Shown piece by piece: positions 25,550 through 33,096 of a DNA stretch of 58,782 nt (positions are counted from its first letter, which is position 1; every line of letters begins with the position of its first letter). A model generated the notes under the pieces. The model searched no databases and was not told the DNA's origin. It saw only the letters and a program-made list of their open reading frames with translations. The stretch lies in IMG/VR virus record IMGVR_UViG_3300023181_000033, positions 1 to 58,782 of that record; one strand, given 5' to 3'. The translations under genes were made by a program, and so were the position numbers. This DNA is from a virus.

Positions 25550-25899
25550 ATGTAGCACAGCTTTCGGGCTTCATATTAATATGCTTGATGATCAGTTTAG
25601 TATATCTGACGACTAAGTTCGTTTCTGCTGTCCGGTTTAAAGGGCACGGTATATATTTCATCACAATTAACGCCTGTTTTAGAGGCCATAAAGACTTTAG
25701 AGGCTGGCTAAAAGATAACTACGGTTACTTATGGTGTATCATACTCATTATAGCCCTGTCTGCTACAATATTATTACTTATTGAGCCATTTAGACATAAC
25801 AAAATGTTCATACGCCCTGAAGCCTCTATATTCATTAATGTACTCCTTTGGACTTCCATATATTACCGCGATAAGTGGCTTTATGGGAAAGTTAAATAG
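25546..25899 (+). CDS. Membrane protein (117 aa)
   Basis: Hydrophobic segments FILICLMISLVYLTT, WCIILIIALSATILLLI and INVLLWTSIYY. Third of the coupled trio, ending before a terminator. Possible lysis accessory protein. Confidence 0.6.
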   Translation: MNVAQLSGFILICLMISLVYLTTKFVSAVRFKGHGIYFITINACFRGHKDFRGWLKDNYGYLWCIILIIALSATILLLIEPFRHNKMFIRPEASIFINVLLWTSIYYRDKWLYGKVK

Positions 25900-25921
25900 A
25901 AATTCCGTCAGATTAAATATA

Positions 25922-25966
25922 GTCACCCCGCTTCCCAAAGATCAGCGCGCTCAGGGTGGCTTTTTT
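25922..25966 (+). terminator. Terminator after the membrane-protein trio
   Basis: GTCACCC (25,922-25,928) pairs with GGGTGGC (25,954-25,960, one G-T pair), followed by six T. Confidence 0.65.
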
Positions 25967-25982
25967 GTGTTAAATAAATAAG

Positions 25983-26636
25983 CTAAAGTAGGTCAGCAAA
26001 AGCCCTTAGTTGCTCTTTTCTTGCGCTTAGGCTTATGCCAGATTTTATCAGCTTAATGTTAGCCAATTGTAACCTGTTTAATTTGTCTAATTGCAATTCT
26101 GTAGCTTCATTTCGTTTCTTACCTTTAACATCATTAAACACCAATAGGTTCAAATAACTAGCTTCTTTCATGAACACCATAGGATCAGGTTTATTATTGA
26201 AGTAGCCAATATAAACATCTTGTATTGATTTACACATTTCAACATAGTGGTCTCCAGCTTGGTTTCTGTAGTCTATCAAATTGTCATAAACCCATTTAAT
26301 GATCTGAACCTCAAACTCAGGAGATAGCCACATTGCGAACTTCACGAAAAGGTAAGGGTGCATGAACGTACCGCCATTAACCCCTCTGGTTGCTGAATAA
26401 AGGTCTTTTTCTAAATAGGTAGAATTCTGCCCATTTGAATTCATGTCTTTTACTAGCTCTGTCATAAAATCTTGCGTGCCTTTGTTTACGAAAAAAGCCT
26501 TCATTTCTTTTTCAGACCTGTTGCCTGTTTTGTTATAAGCCTTAAGTAGTTCAGTCGAATTAAAAAACTTATCCCCACTCCTTTGAGTTATGTTGAATTC
26601 ATTAAACGGACGCTTCATTAATACTTGTGTTTTCAT
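25983..26636 (-). CDS. KilA-N domain protein
   Basis: 217 residues. The N-terminal ~120 residues follow the KilA-N pattern: KFFNSTELLKAYNKTG, GTFMHPYLFVKFAMWLSPEF, VQIIKWVYDN. These are DNA-binding or regulatory domains common in phage accessory genes. A helical C-terminus follows (LQLDKLNRLQLANIKLI). Transcribed against the lysis genes and divergent from the endolysin, with a minus-strand -7 box at 26,659-26,666. Regulatory or cargo role inferred. Confidence 0.85.
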   Translation of the reverse strand: MKTQVLMKRPFNEFNITQRSGDKFFNSTELLKAYNKTGNRSEKEMKAFFVNKGTQDFMTELVKDMNSNGQNSTYLEKDLYSATRGVNGGTFMHPYLFVKFAMWLSPEFEVQIIKWVYDNLIDYRNQAGDHYVEMCKSIQDVYIGYFNNKPDPMVFMKEASYLNLLVFNDVKGKKRNEATELQLDKLNRLQLANIKLIKSGISLSARKEQLRAFADLL

Positions 26637-26658
26637 TGTAAATGAGTTTTATTTAATA

Positions 26659-26666
26659 CAAATATA
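26659..26666 (-). promoter_or_regulatory. -7 element for the KilA-N gene
   Basis: CAAATATA on + is TATATTTG on minus, 22 nt before the ATG at 26,636. Confidence 0.5.
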
Positions 26667-26724
26667 AGAATATTATACCTATTTACATAATTTGTTCTGG
26701 CTTTTTTGTTTGCTATCAATCACT

Positions 26725-26732
26725 TATCTTTG
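26725..26732 (+). promoter_or_regulatory. -7 element before endolysin
   Basis: TATCTTTG, 4 nt before the ATG at 26,737. Near-leaderless pattern. Confidence 0.55.
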
Positions 26733-26736
26733 ATGT

Positions 26737-27327
26737 ATGGGAAACTTTAAGGAAGCAGAGCGGGTAACCGGAAGATTTGAGGGCGGTTGGGCTAACAATC
26801 CAAATGACCGAGGGAAAGAGACCTATGGGGGCATTGCGCGTAAGTTCTGGCCAAATTGGAAAGGGTGGCCTTATATCGACAAATTTAAGGCGGACTATGC
26901 AAAAGCTAAAACTAAGCTATCATTGGCGCAATGGGTAAACGCTTCTGCAAAGGCAAATCCTGCAGTCGGTGAATTGGTATCTCAATTTTACAAATCCAAC
27001 TTTTGGGATGTGAATAAGCTAGATGCAATAACAGATCAGCAATTAGCTAACGTTGTTTATGATTTCAGCGTTAATTCCGGCACAAACAGAGGAGCTAAGT
27101 TCTTACAGGATGCTTACAATAATGTTAATGGCATGTGGGTTGATTTGGTTAGTGACGGTGAAATAGGGCAGAAAACAATCAATGCTGTAAATGCCTTTAA
27201 TGCGAAGCTACTGTTCCAGGAATATCAAAGGTTGCGCGAACTGTTTTACCGAAAGCTAGCTACGGATCCTAGCCAAAAACAATTCCTGAATAGTTGGTTG
27301 AGTAGGCTTACTAAATACAAAGACTAA
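26737..27327 (+). CDS. Endolysin, GH108 N-acetylmuramidase
   Basis: 196 residues. The motif RFEGGWANNPNDRGKETYGGI contains the family catalytic Glu near residue 15 (E-G-G) and the D-R-G-x-x-T-Y-G-G-I loop. The second half resembles the PG-binding_3 domain (VYDFSVNSGTNRGAKFLQ, DGEIGQKTINAV). Cleaves glycan strands at lysis. No signal peptide, so it depends on a holin. One-base overlap with the following membrane protein. Confidence 0.9.
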   Translation: MGNFKEAERVTGRFEGGWANNPNDRGKETYGGIARKFWPNWKGWPYIDKFKADYAKAKTKLSLAQWVNASAKANPAVGELVSQFYKSNFWDVNKLDAITDQQLANVVYDFSVNSGTNRGAKFLQDAYNNVNGMWVDLVSDGEIGQKTINAVNAFNAKLLFQEYQRLRELFYRKLATDPSQKQFLNSWLSRLTKYKD

Positions 27328-27611
27328 TGCCCGATACCCACGTAGACGACAAAACCCGAAACAACCTTGCTTACATCTGGAGCATTGCCGTTATTACTTT
27401 GGTTGACTATATCGTATATAAATACGGTGACTTCAAAGAGATATTAACCCTTATCATTGGCTTTATAACGGGTGTAGCTGGAACGGTACTGGCGTTATAT
27501 TTTGGCGGTAACATTACGGGCAAGCAAAAGACGACTGCGGAAATAACACCAGATAGCACTATCATTACTCAGGAACCGATTAACCAACAGGACAATGAAA
27601 AACCAGTGTAA
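27327..27611 (+). CDS. Holin-like membrane protein (94 aa)
   Basis: Two hydrophobic helices (IWSIAVITLVDYIVY, LTLIIGFITGVAGTVLALYF) and a polar C-terminal tail. It lies between endolysin and spanin, the standard holin slot. Overlaps both neighbours. Confidence 0.7.
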   Translation: MPDTHVDDKTRNNLAYIWSIAVITLVDYIVYKYGDFKEILTLIIGFITGVAGTVLALYFGGNITGKQKTTAEITPDSTIITQEPINQQDNEKPV

Positions 27612-28080
27612 ATACCTACTCATAATTTCAGTGTGTGCATTTATTGCGCTAACTGGATGTGGTACTAGAAAGGTAGACGCAGAAAAGATACGTACTGAAA
27701 CTAAAGTACAGCAGGAATTAGAGGCTGAAGGGGAGTCTGAAAGGCGAGAAGTATTTACTACTCAGGATAAAGCGTTAAACATCGATTCAAAGACATCACA
27801 GACAACAGAACAAGGTGAATTTGATAGTATTACAGGAAAACTAATTAAAGGAAGCAGAACGGCTAATAATACTTCGCTTGTCATCACTAAAACTGTAAAC
27901 ACTACAGAGCGCATATTCCATGATGTAGAAAAGTGGAAGATTAAAAATAAGGTAATCACAAATACCATAACTGTATATAAAAGTAAGAAGTCCACCTCGT
28001 CTAGGGATGGACTTTATTACCTTGGCGGTTTTGGATTACTTATTTTGGGAGTTCTGGCTTGGTTGAAGTGGGTGAGGTAG
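27595..28080 (+). CDS. Unimolecular spanin (u-spanin)
   Basis: 161 residues. The N-terminal lipoprotein signal ends in IALTGC (Cys 22), so the mature end would sit in the outer membrane. A polar, Thr/Glu-rich periplasmic stretch follows, and a C-terminal transmembrane helix (LGGFGLLILGVLAWL) ends in KWVR. This two-anchor layout is that of u-spanins, which fuse the membranes in the last step of lysis. It implies a Gram-negative host. Confidence 0.75.
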   Translation: MKNQCKYLLIISVCAFIALTGCGTRKVDAEKIRTETKVQQELEAEGESERREVFTTQDKALNIDSKTSQTTEQGEFDSITGKLIKGSRTANNTSLVITKTVNTTERIFHDVEKWKIKNKVITNTITVYKSKKSTSSRDGLYYLGGFGLLILGVLAWLKWVR

Positions 28081-28492
28081 TTAATTCCTCGCCTGTAATC
28101 GCAAAAATCAGATTCTGTAATTGATGTACATATTCACATGGGATGTCTATCCTGTCCATCACAGACCCTCCGTGTATGTCTTCCGGCCATATTACTAGTG
28201 AGCTTTCCTTCTTCCAAAACTCAATACTGTAGTTTTTTGGGTAGTCATAAAAATCATTTGAGTGTTTTGGTTTTGTAAATCCTAATTTCAACAACCATTG
28301 TTCTGTTAAGGGCAATACCTCTATTCGATGCAGGTTATCGTTGCCATCCATATAGGCATTTTGCCAATTGTCAGGATTACAATAAGATATTCCATTGTTT
28401 TTTATCTCTAGGATCATGCTTGTTCCTAATAAAACGTGGTTAAACAAATTACCTCGTCTAAATTGCGCTTTAAAATTTTCTATTTCACTCAC
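28040..28492 (-). CDS. LTEQWLLK/YVHQLQNL family protein (150 aa)
   Basis: Contains LPLTEQWLLKLGF and EYVHQLQNLIFAITGEELT, both seen again in the 123-residue protein at 35,696 on the other strand. This looks like a widespread small phage family of unknown function. Last gene of the ten-gene antisense chain; overlaps the spanin 3' end by 41 nt. Confidence 0.7.
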   Translation of the reverse strand: MSEIENFKAQFRRGNLFNHVLLGTSMILEIKNNGISYCNPDNWQNAYMDGNDNLHRIEVLPLTEQWLLKLGFTKPKHSNDFYDYPKNYSIEFWKKESSLVIWPEDIHGGSVMDRIDIPCEYVHQLQNLIFAITGEELTTSPTSTKPELPK

Positions 28493-28728
28493 GGCTTAAC
28501 CCTCCTTTCTGCTTTAAACTTATCAATACTTGCCTTTCTATCGGCCTCCATTGCGGCATGGTTTAGGCTATCTTGCAGGTTTGAATCCGGGATCTTGGCA
28601 ACGGTATCTGATAAAGGCTTAGGATTATCTGTTAAGCTACATGCCTGAGCGCACATTACGCATGCCGTAGCGGTCAACAAGGCAACGACGTATATGTCAA
28701 TCGCCATAATAATTGGATGTTTTTTCAT
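28489..28728 (-). CDS. Small membrane/exported protein (79 aa)
   Basis: N-terminal hydrophobic segment MAIDIYVVALLTATACVMCAQ (Cys-rich), then a polar helical domain. It could be a signal anchor or lipoprotein. ATGA overlaps on both sides. Confidence 0.6.
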   Translation of the reverse strand: MKKHPIIMAIDIYVVALLTATACVMCAQACSLTDNPKPLSDTVAKIPDSNLQDSLNHAAMEADRKASIDKFKAERRVKP

Positions 28729-28940
28729 TTTAATCTGGTTAGTTCTTGTAAAATCTTTGCTTTTGTCGCCATAACATGACCTTCTTCAATGCAATTATCA
28801 TGCATTTTAAGGGATAGGTCAATGGCTTTGTTTAATTGAGATTGGATAGAAGCATATAGTTTATCATACCTTCTTCGCTCCCAAAATAATATATTGTTAA
28901 GCTCAGTAACCTGTTTCTTCCATATTTCTTTCTTTTCCAT
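28725..28940 (-). CDS. Small coiled-coil protein (71 aa)
   Basis: Start MEKKEIWKKQVTELNN; helical and charged. An ATG seven codons upstream lies inside the previous gene. Function unknown. Confidence 0.6.
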   Translation of the reverse strand: MEKKEIWKKQVTELNNILFWERRRYDKLYASIQSQLNKAIDLSLKMHDNCIEEGHVMATKAKILQELTRLK

Positions 28941-28941
28941 G

Positions 28942-29160
28942 TTATTTAAAGAAGAAGTCAAATGAATGGCTAATTGTTGATATACTTACCTGCTCAAATA
29001 TCATCCATTTAACCCATACTAAGGGCGCAAAGAAGAAGTCTATTATTGCCCAAAATACAGAGTCGTTTATGTGCTTACCGACTATTGCAGTGAACACGGC
29101 AAAAAGGAGATAAGTAATTTCAAGAATTAAGTTAATCGCGTAAAGGAATATGTATTTCAT
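28942..29160 (-). CDS. Small membrane protein (72 aa)
   Basis: MKYIFLYAINLILEITYLLF and a second hydrophobic stretch (VFWAIIDFFFAPLVWVKW). Start fixed by the ATGA overlap with the gene before it. Confidence 0.55.
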   Translation of the reverse strand: MKYIFLYAINLILEITYLLFAVFTAIVGKHINDSVFWAIIDFFFAPLVWVKWMIFEQVSISTISHSFDFFFK

Positions 29161-29252
29161 ACGTTCAAGTATTGACAAAGGTAAATTACTCCTGCTCCGG
29201 TACATAACAACGTAGCGAAACAGATTAGGTTTGTTTTTTGGTTTGGGGTCAT
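29157..29252 (-). CDS. Tiny membrane protein (31 aa)
   Basis: MTPNQKTNLICFATLLCTGA with a single hydrophobic helix. ATGA overlap at both ends within the antisense chain. Confidence 0.5.
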   Translation of the reverse strand: MTPNQKTNLICFATLLCTGAGVIYLCQYLNV

Positions 29253-29416
29253 GATTCGTTACTTTCTTTGTAAATAAATAGGAGTTTAACTAAGATCATA
29301 CCGATTATAAACGAGGGGAACGCGATGACTATATTTTTGTCAATCCAGTATTTATATATTGAAATTGAGCAGATAAAAATCATAACTAAATCCAGTGTTA
29401 AGAGAAATTTGATCAT
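29249..29416 (-). CDS. Tiny membrane protein (55 aa)
   Basis: Two hydrophobic segments: MIKFLLTLDLVMIFICSISI and VIAFPSFIIGMILVKLLF. Ends with an ATGA overlap. Confidence 0.55.
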   Translation of the reverse strand: MIKFLLTLDLVMIFICSISIYKYWIDKNIVIAFPSFIIGMILVKLLFIYKESNES

Positions 29417-29417
29417 T

Positions 29418-29522
29418 TTATTCCTCTTTTACGCCTCGTGAGCAGATGAATAAATATACAATTGTGATGACGATTGCCAAGCCGGTAACGTACGGCATAA
29501 GGTTTAAAATTGTGTTTGTCAT
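29418..29522 (-). CDS. Tiny membrane protein (34 aa)
   Basis: MTNTILNLMPYVTGLAIVIT continuing to YLFICSRGVKEE: one membrane helix and a charged tail. Separated by one base from each neighbour. Confidence 0.5.
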   Translation of the reverse strand: MTNTILNLMPYVTGLAIVITIVYLFICSRGVKEE

Positions 29523-29523
29523 G

Positions 29524-29736
29524 TTACCAAGTGTGAGATTGAGTGATTCTTGTTAATTCGTTTTTAAGGTCTAAGGCAGCTCGCCTAACGGCACCGTTCT
29601 CCTTGGTAATGTTAGTGCTGTATTTTGATTCAGCTTCTTTGTTTGTTCTTTCTTGACATTCATCAAGTTTTTTAATGAACCTCAGTGCTTCTTTTTTTAC
29701 ATCAGCTAAAACGGATGCTAATTTTTCTTTTTCCAT
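29524..29736 (-). CDS. Small coiled-coil protein (70 aa)
   Basis: MEKEKLASVLADVKKEALRF, then further charged helix. Spacing of one base to both neighbours. Function unknown. Confidence 0.6.
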   Translation of the reverse strand: MEKEKLASVLADVKKEALRFIKKLDECQERTNKEAESKYSTNITKENGAVRRAALDLKNELTRITQSHTW

Positions 29737-29737
29737 G

Positions 29738-30067
29738 TTATTTTATTAAGTTTTTTAAAAAATCAACTGTTAATTGAATTTGCTCATTGTTTAGCTTTGA
29801 CCATGCGAAAGTAGATACAAAAGAATTGTTAATTTTTCTTCGGTAAGCATTTTCAAGTTCTAAAGAAGGTAGGTAGTAATAAGTATTAGAGTACCCCTTT
29901 GTGCCAATAGCGGTCATTCCGTCGTAAAAAGGTTTTCTCAACTTAGTGTCATAACCCTCAAGAACTATCTGAGTTGGAGTTAGACACTTTACCTTTACCT
30001 TTGATATTCCATGGTATCCACTTTTAGCGAATAGTACATCTCCTGATTCTGGTTGTTTTGCCTCCAT
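29738..30067 (-). CDS. Hypothetical protein (109 aa)
   Basis: Start MEAKQPESGDVLFAKSGYHG is placed one base after the previous stop. A start ten codons earlier would lie inside that gene. A beta-rich first part (KVKVKCLTPTQIVLEGYDTK) and a helical end. No domain named. Confidence 0.6.
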   Translation of the reverse strand: MEAKQPESGDVLFAKSGYHGISKVKVKCLTPTQIVLEGYDTKLRKPFYDGMTAIGTKGYSNTYYYLPSLELENAYRRKINNSFVSTFAWSKLNNEQIQLTVDFLKNLIK

Positions 30068-30068
30068 A

Positions 30069-30218
30069 TTATTTATCCTCCTTTTTAATTTTGGCATCTA
30101 TAGCCTGTTCAATCCATTTTGTTAATGATTCTCTTTTTACTCCGGCTAGTCTTTTAATTATTTCGTGCTTATCGGTAAGCATGTAAACCGGAACCTGTTT
30201 TATATTTGCCTTTCCCAT
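30069..30218 (-). CDS. Small RHH-like protein, first gene of antisense chain (49 aa)
   Basis: MGKANIKQVPVYMLTDKHEI, followed by helices (RLAGVKRESLTKWIEQAID). The strand-helix-helix outline resembles a ribbon-helix-helix DNA binder. Its minus-strand -7 element is 4 nt away. It may regulate the divergent promoter region. Confidence 0.5.
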   Translation of the reverse strand: MGKANIKQVPVYMLTDKHEIIKRLAGVKRESLTKWIEQAIDAKIKKEDK

Positions 30219-30222
30219 ACCA

Positions 30223-30230
30223 CAAATATA
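30223..30230 (-). promoter_or_regulatory. -7 element driving the ten-gene antisense chain
   Basis: TATATTTG on the minus strand, 4 nt before ATG at 30,218. The 111 bases from 30,231 to 30,341 contain no gene and must carry the divergent early promoter. Confidence 0.6.
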
Positions 30231-30341
30231 CACTTTTATATTACAATCAAAAGAAAATTAAAATAAATTATTATTTCCTTGCAACTATCATTCCTTATAC
30301 CCATCTTTGTCAAGTCGTATCAATCAAACGGCATTCGGATT

Positions 30342-30536
30342 ATGAAAAATACAAACCCTAAAAAAAAGAAAATAACAATTAGCAAGGACTACGTTAAAGG
30401 ATTTATGCTAGATACGTCTGGCGTTAATTCGGTCAAGAAATTACTGGATGAATCAAAAGAAATCTATTGTTTAAATACAGAGGATTATCAAGACGGAACA
30501 GGAAGCGTAACTGTAACCATACACTTTAATGATTAA
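30342..30536 (+). CDS. Small hypothetical protein (64 aa), start of early region
   Basis: Start MKNTNPKKKKITISKDY. An earlier in-frame ATG lies in the intergenic region without support. Ends VTVTIHFND. First rightward gene after the divergent region. Confidence 0.55.
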   Translation: MKNTNPKKKKITISKDYVKGFMLDTSGVNSVKKLLDESKEIYCLNTEDYQDGTGSVTVTIHFND

Positions 30537-30540
30537 AACC

Positions 30541-30672
30541 ATGACGCCTTACCAAACCCAACTACACGAAAACATCAGCTTTAAAGGCACGATGTATAAG
30601 TTATCACCGGCTTTAATGGCTGATACGATTAAATTTAACGCTATGGTTTTACGTAACACTAAGAATAAATAA
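30541..30672 (+). CDS. Small hypothetical protein (43 aa)
   Basis: MTPYQTQLHENISFKGTMY, ending in RNTKNK. Tight spacing (4 nt before, 1 nt after). No domain. Confidence 0.5.
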   Translation: MTPYQTQLHENISFKGTMYKLSPALMADTIKFNAMVLRNTKNK

Positions 30673-30673
30673 T

Positions 30674-30934
30674 ATGAAAACAAATGGTAATGATCCGGCT
30701 TCACCGACTGAGGTGACTTATGTTGATGGTGTGCTTTGTGGTATTCAAACGGGTAATTCGTCAGGCATATCTATTGGCCTAACTAAACGCGAACAGTTTG
30801 CAATGGCCGCAATGCAAGGGATGTATAATAATGGTGTTATGACCATAAGCGGGTCTATTGACCGAAGTCCAGACGGAATAGCTAAAATGGCAGTTATAGC
30901 TGCCGATGAATTAATTGACGCTTTAAACAAATAA
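30674..30934 (+). CDS. Conserved phage protein, GLTKREQFAMAAMQG family (86 aa)
   Basis: The motif GLTKREQFAMAAMQGMYNNG and end AVIAADELIDAL are typical of small conserved early phage proteins of unknown function. Confidence 0.65.
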   Translation: MKTNGNDPASPTEVTYVDGVLCGIQTGNSSGISIGLTKREQFAMAAMQGMYNNGVMTISGSIDRSPDGIAKMAVIAADELIDALNK

Positions 30935-30938
30935 ACTT

Positions 30939-31145
30939 ATGACTACTCAACAAAAAATCGCAAAATGCCTGGAATTGGCGTTACAAATTGAAGGGGCTAA
31001 CTTTGATTATCATCCTTCGGCACAATCTATATCTATATTCAAGTTGAGTAGAGATAGTTACGATTTTAACTACTCAATATACACATACGATAGGTTAGAC
31101 GAACTAATCAGCCAACTTGAAACCCACACCAAAGACCATGCTTAA
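30939..31145 (+). CDS. Small hypothetical protein (68 aa)
   Basis: MTTQQKIAKCLELALQIEGA. Acidic/aromatic, overlaps the next gene by 8 nt. No domain recognised. Confidence 0.55.
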   Translation: MTTQQKIAKCLELALQIEGANFDYHPSAQSISIFKLSRDSYDFNYSIYTYDRLDELISQLETHTKDHA

Positions 31146-31215
31146 ATACACTTGGTTCCTTAGAATCACAATTACAATAGGCGCTATTGCTACAATTATT
31201 TATTTATTGAAATGA
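31138..31215 (+). CDS. Tiny membrane peptide (25 aa)
   Basis: MLKYTWFLRITITIGAIATI: a single membrane helix. Overlaps both neighbours (ATGA with the next). Small but position-supported. Confidence 0.4.
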   Translation: MLKYTWFLRITITIGAIATIIYLLK

Positions 31216-31430
31216 AAAAAGCAGAAGAATACGTGAAAGATATTCATGGTTGCGATCTGGACACGGAAACGACAGCGATATTGGTTAAAAGCTACAAAGA
31301 GTATGCAAAAAAAGTTGCAGAAAATGCATTGGAGGTCGCTAGTGAGAATTTGTACGACTGCCACAGTTCATTGTCTGCGTGGGAAAGTAATAAAAAGGAC
31401 ATTTTAAACACCGAAATTATAACTCCATAG
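31212..31430 (+). CDS. Small hypothetical protein (72 aa)
   Basis: MKKAEEYVKDIHGCDLDTET with helical remainder. The opening echoes the MKTAEE module of 33,097 and 711. Function unknown. Confidence 0.55.
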   Translation: MKKAEEYVKDIHGCDLDTETTAILVKSYKEYAKKVAENALEVASENLYDCHSSLSAWESNKKDILNTEIITP

Positions 31431-31432
31431 AA

Positions 31433-31966
31433 ATGAAAGAAACAAACATAGATGCTCGCAAGCACCGTAAATCTACACACTTAGCTGCTGCTGATTTAGA
31501 CGCGATGACAGTTGAAGGAAAGAAACTCGTTTTCACACTAAAAGAGGCTTGGTATGACACTAAAGTAGATGTGTCGGGTTCTGATACCGATGGTTACTTT
31601 TGTTCGTTCCAAGAGCCTATAAAGGATATGGTGATCAATTCTACCAACCGTAAAGTTATTGCCGGATTTGCCAAGAAAAGGGGTTTTAACGATATCGATT
31701 GCTGGAACATTGGCAACTGGGGTGGGATTAAAGTTGAACTAACTGTTCTTAGAGGTATTAAAGCATTTGGCAAGATCCAGGACGGTATTCGTGTTTCACC
31801 TATCCCGCCAGCAGAGAAGGTAAAGCCTGTATTTTATGAGGCTAACTTTGAAAAAGCACATTTGGCAAAGGCAAGTGTAGAGGCAATTGAAAAAGCGTAC
31901 CAGTTAACAGAGGAAATTAAAACACAATACTTACAATATGTCGCAGACAATAGCAAAGCAGAGTAA
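31433..31966 (+). CDS. Conserved early protein next to exonuclease (177 aa)
   Basis: Pattern MVINSTNRKVIAGFAKKRG, CWNIGNWGGIKVELTVLRGI, then GIRVSPIPP. I recognise this as a phage family often beside recombination or replication genes, possibly ssDNA-binding, but the biochemical role is not established here. Overlaps the YqaJ gene by 29 nt, implying joint function. Confidence 0.6.
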   Translation: MKETNIDARKHRKSTHLAAADLDAMTVEGKKLVFTLKEAWYDTKVDVSGSDTDGYFCSFQEPIKDMVINSTNRKVIAGFAKKRGFNDIDCWNIGNWGGIKVELTVLRGIKAFGKIQDGIRVSPIPPAEKVKPVFYEANFEKAHLAKASVEAIEKAYQLTEEIKTQYLQYVADNSKAE

Positions 31967-32585
31967 TTATCCACAAAGGAGTATCGAATGGCAAGCTGAA
32001 AGACTTGGAAAATTTACCTCTAGTAAAGCATCCGATTTATTAGGCATCAAAGGATTAGGCGAAACAGGTAAAACTTATGCCCGTAAATTAGCGGTTGATA
32101 TCGTAGAGGGTATTGATTATGATGAAAAAGAAGCTTCTATGACATTTTCGATGAGATTGGGCGTAGAAAATGAACCCTACGCATTCGAGCAATTCAAACA
32201 GCTAAAAACACTTGAATTTTTAGAAGTAACCAATTGTGGGTTCTTTGAGCTTACAAAAGACATTGGGGGTAGTCCTGATGGTTTAGTAGGAGATAATGCC
32301 GTACTGGAGATTAAATGCCCTAATTACGATACTTTCTTTAAGTTGGTCATTGATCAGGAAATCGATAAGAAGTATTATGCGCAAATGCAACATCAAATGT
32401 GGATCACCGATCGACAACATGCGTACTTCTTTAATTACGTTATCCATAATGGCGAACCTAAATGGCATGAGATAATTGTACATCGTGACGAGAACACTAT
32501 TGATCTGCTTAAATCCAGGACTGCGGAGGCTATTATTATTCGTGATGAATATATCGAAAAGTTACGTAAAAACAGACAGTATTAA
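31938..32585 (+). CDS. YqaJ-type exonuclease (lambda exo-like recombinase)
   Basis: 215 residues. The PD-(D/E)XK core is visible as GGSPDGLVGDNAVLEIKCP (Asp, Glu, Lys), followed by YYAQMQHQMWIT, the family Gln-rich helix. Degrades one strand at DNA ends to expose ssDNA for annealing. No RecT/Erf partner was recognised; the preceding conserved gene is the candidate partner. A terminator follows at 32,650. Confidence 0.87.
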   Translation: MSQTIAKQSNYPQRSIEWQAERLGKFTSSKASDLLGIKGLGETGKTYARKLAVDIVEGIDYDEKEASMTFSMRLGVENEPYAFEQFKQLKTLEFLEVTNCGFFELTKDIGGSPDGLVGDNAVLEIKCPNYDTFFKLVIDQEIDKKYYAQMQHQMWITDRQHAYFFNYVIHNGEPKWHEIIVHRDENTIDLLKSRTAEAIIIRDEYIEKLRKNRQY

Positions 32586-32649
32586 AGCCTAAGCCAGCCC
32601 GGCTTGATAGGACTGGCATAATTTAACCACATCATTTTGCTTACTAATC

Positions 32650-32677
32650 AACCGGAAGTTATGAGCCGGTTTTTTTT
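32650..32677 (+). terminator. Terminator after the exonuclease gene
   Basis: AACCGG (32,650-32,655) pairs with CCGGTT (32,666-32,671), continuing into a run of T. Confidence 0.8.
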
Positions 32678-32725
32678 GTGTAAAAAATAAATACGATTTA
32701 ATTTGGTAGTTGTTTGTTTTGTCTG

Positions 32726-32733
32726 TATATTTG
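32726..32733 (+). promoter_or_regulatory. -7 element of second early operon
   Basis: TATATTTG, 20 nt before the ATG at 32,754, right after the exonuclease terminator. Confidence 0.55.
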
Positions 32734-32753
32734 TATAAGCAAAACAAACAGAT

Positions 32754-32876
32754 ATGAAAAATATAATCAGAGGTAAAGAATTTCAAGTTAAACAAACTTC
32801 AAGCAAATATTTCTATTGGTCACCTAAAAATGGTCGTTGGTTGCCTATTTCAAAAAGTAAAGTAATTGTAAATTAA
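32754..32876 (+). CDS. Small basic protein (40 aa)
   Basis: MKNIIRGKEFQVKQTSSKYF, then Trp/Arg/Lys-rich sequence. Followed one base later by the next gene. Possible nucleic-acid binder. Confidence 0.5.
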   Translation: MKNIIRGKEFQVKQTSSKYFYWSPKNGRWLPISKSKVIVN

Positions 32877-32877
32877 T

Positions 32878-33087
32878 ATGAAACAATTAAATCTTTTTAA
32901 AGATAAATCGGATTGGAGTTTTGAATTCCATTTACATATGTGTTACGGAGATATAAACTATCTTAAAGATAGTATGCAGAAGTCTATAAATAGATATATA
33001 AATTGCGAAAATAAAACAATAAAAGTAATTGAAAGAATAAACATTATGTCAAATATAATAAAACAATGCAATGATAAACTAGATTAA
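32878..33087 (+). CDS. Small hypothetical protein (69 aa)
   Basis: MKQLNLFKDKSDWSFEFHLH; the rest is Asn/Lys/Ile-rich. No domain recognised. Confidence 0.55.
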   Translation: MKQLNLFKDKSDWSFEFHLHMCYGDINYLKDSMQKSINRYINCENKTIKVIERINIMSNIIKQCNDKLD

Positions 33088-33096
33088 ACTATAAGC

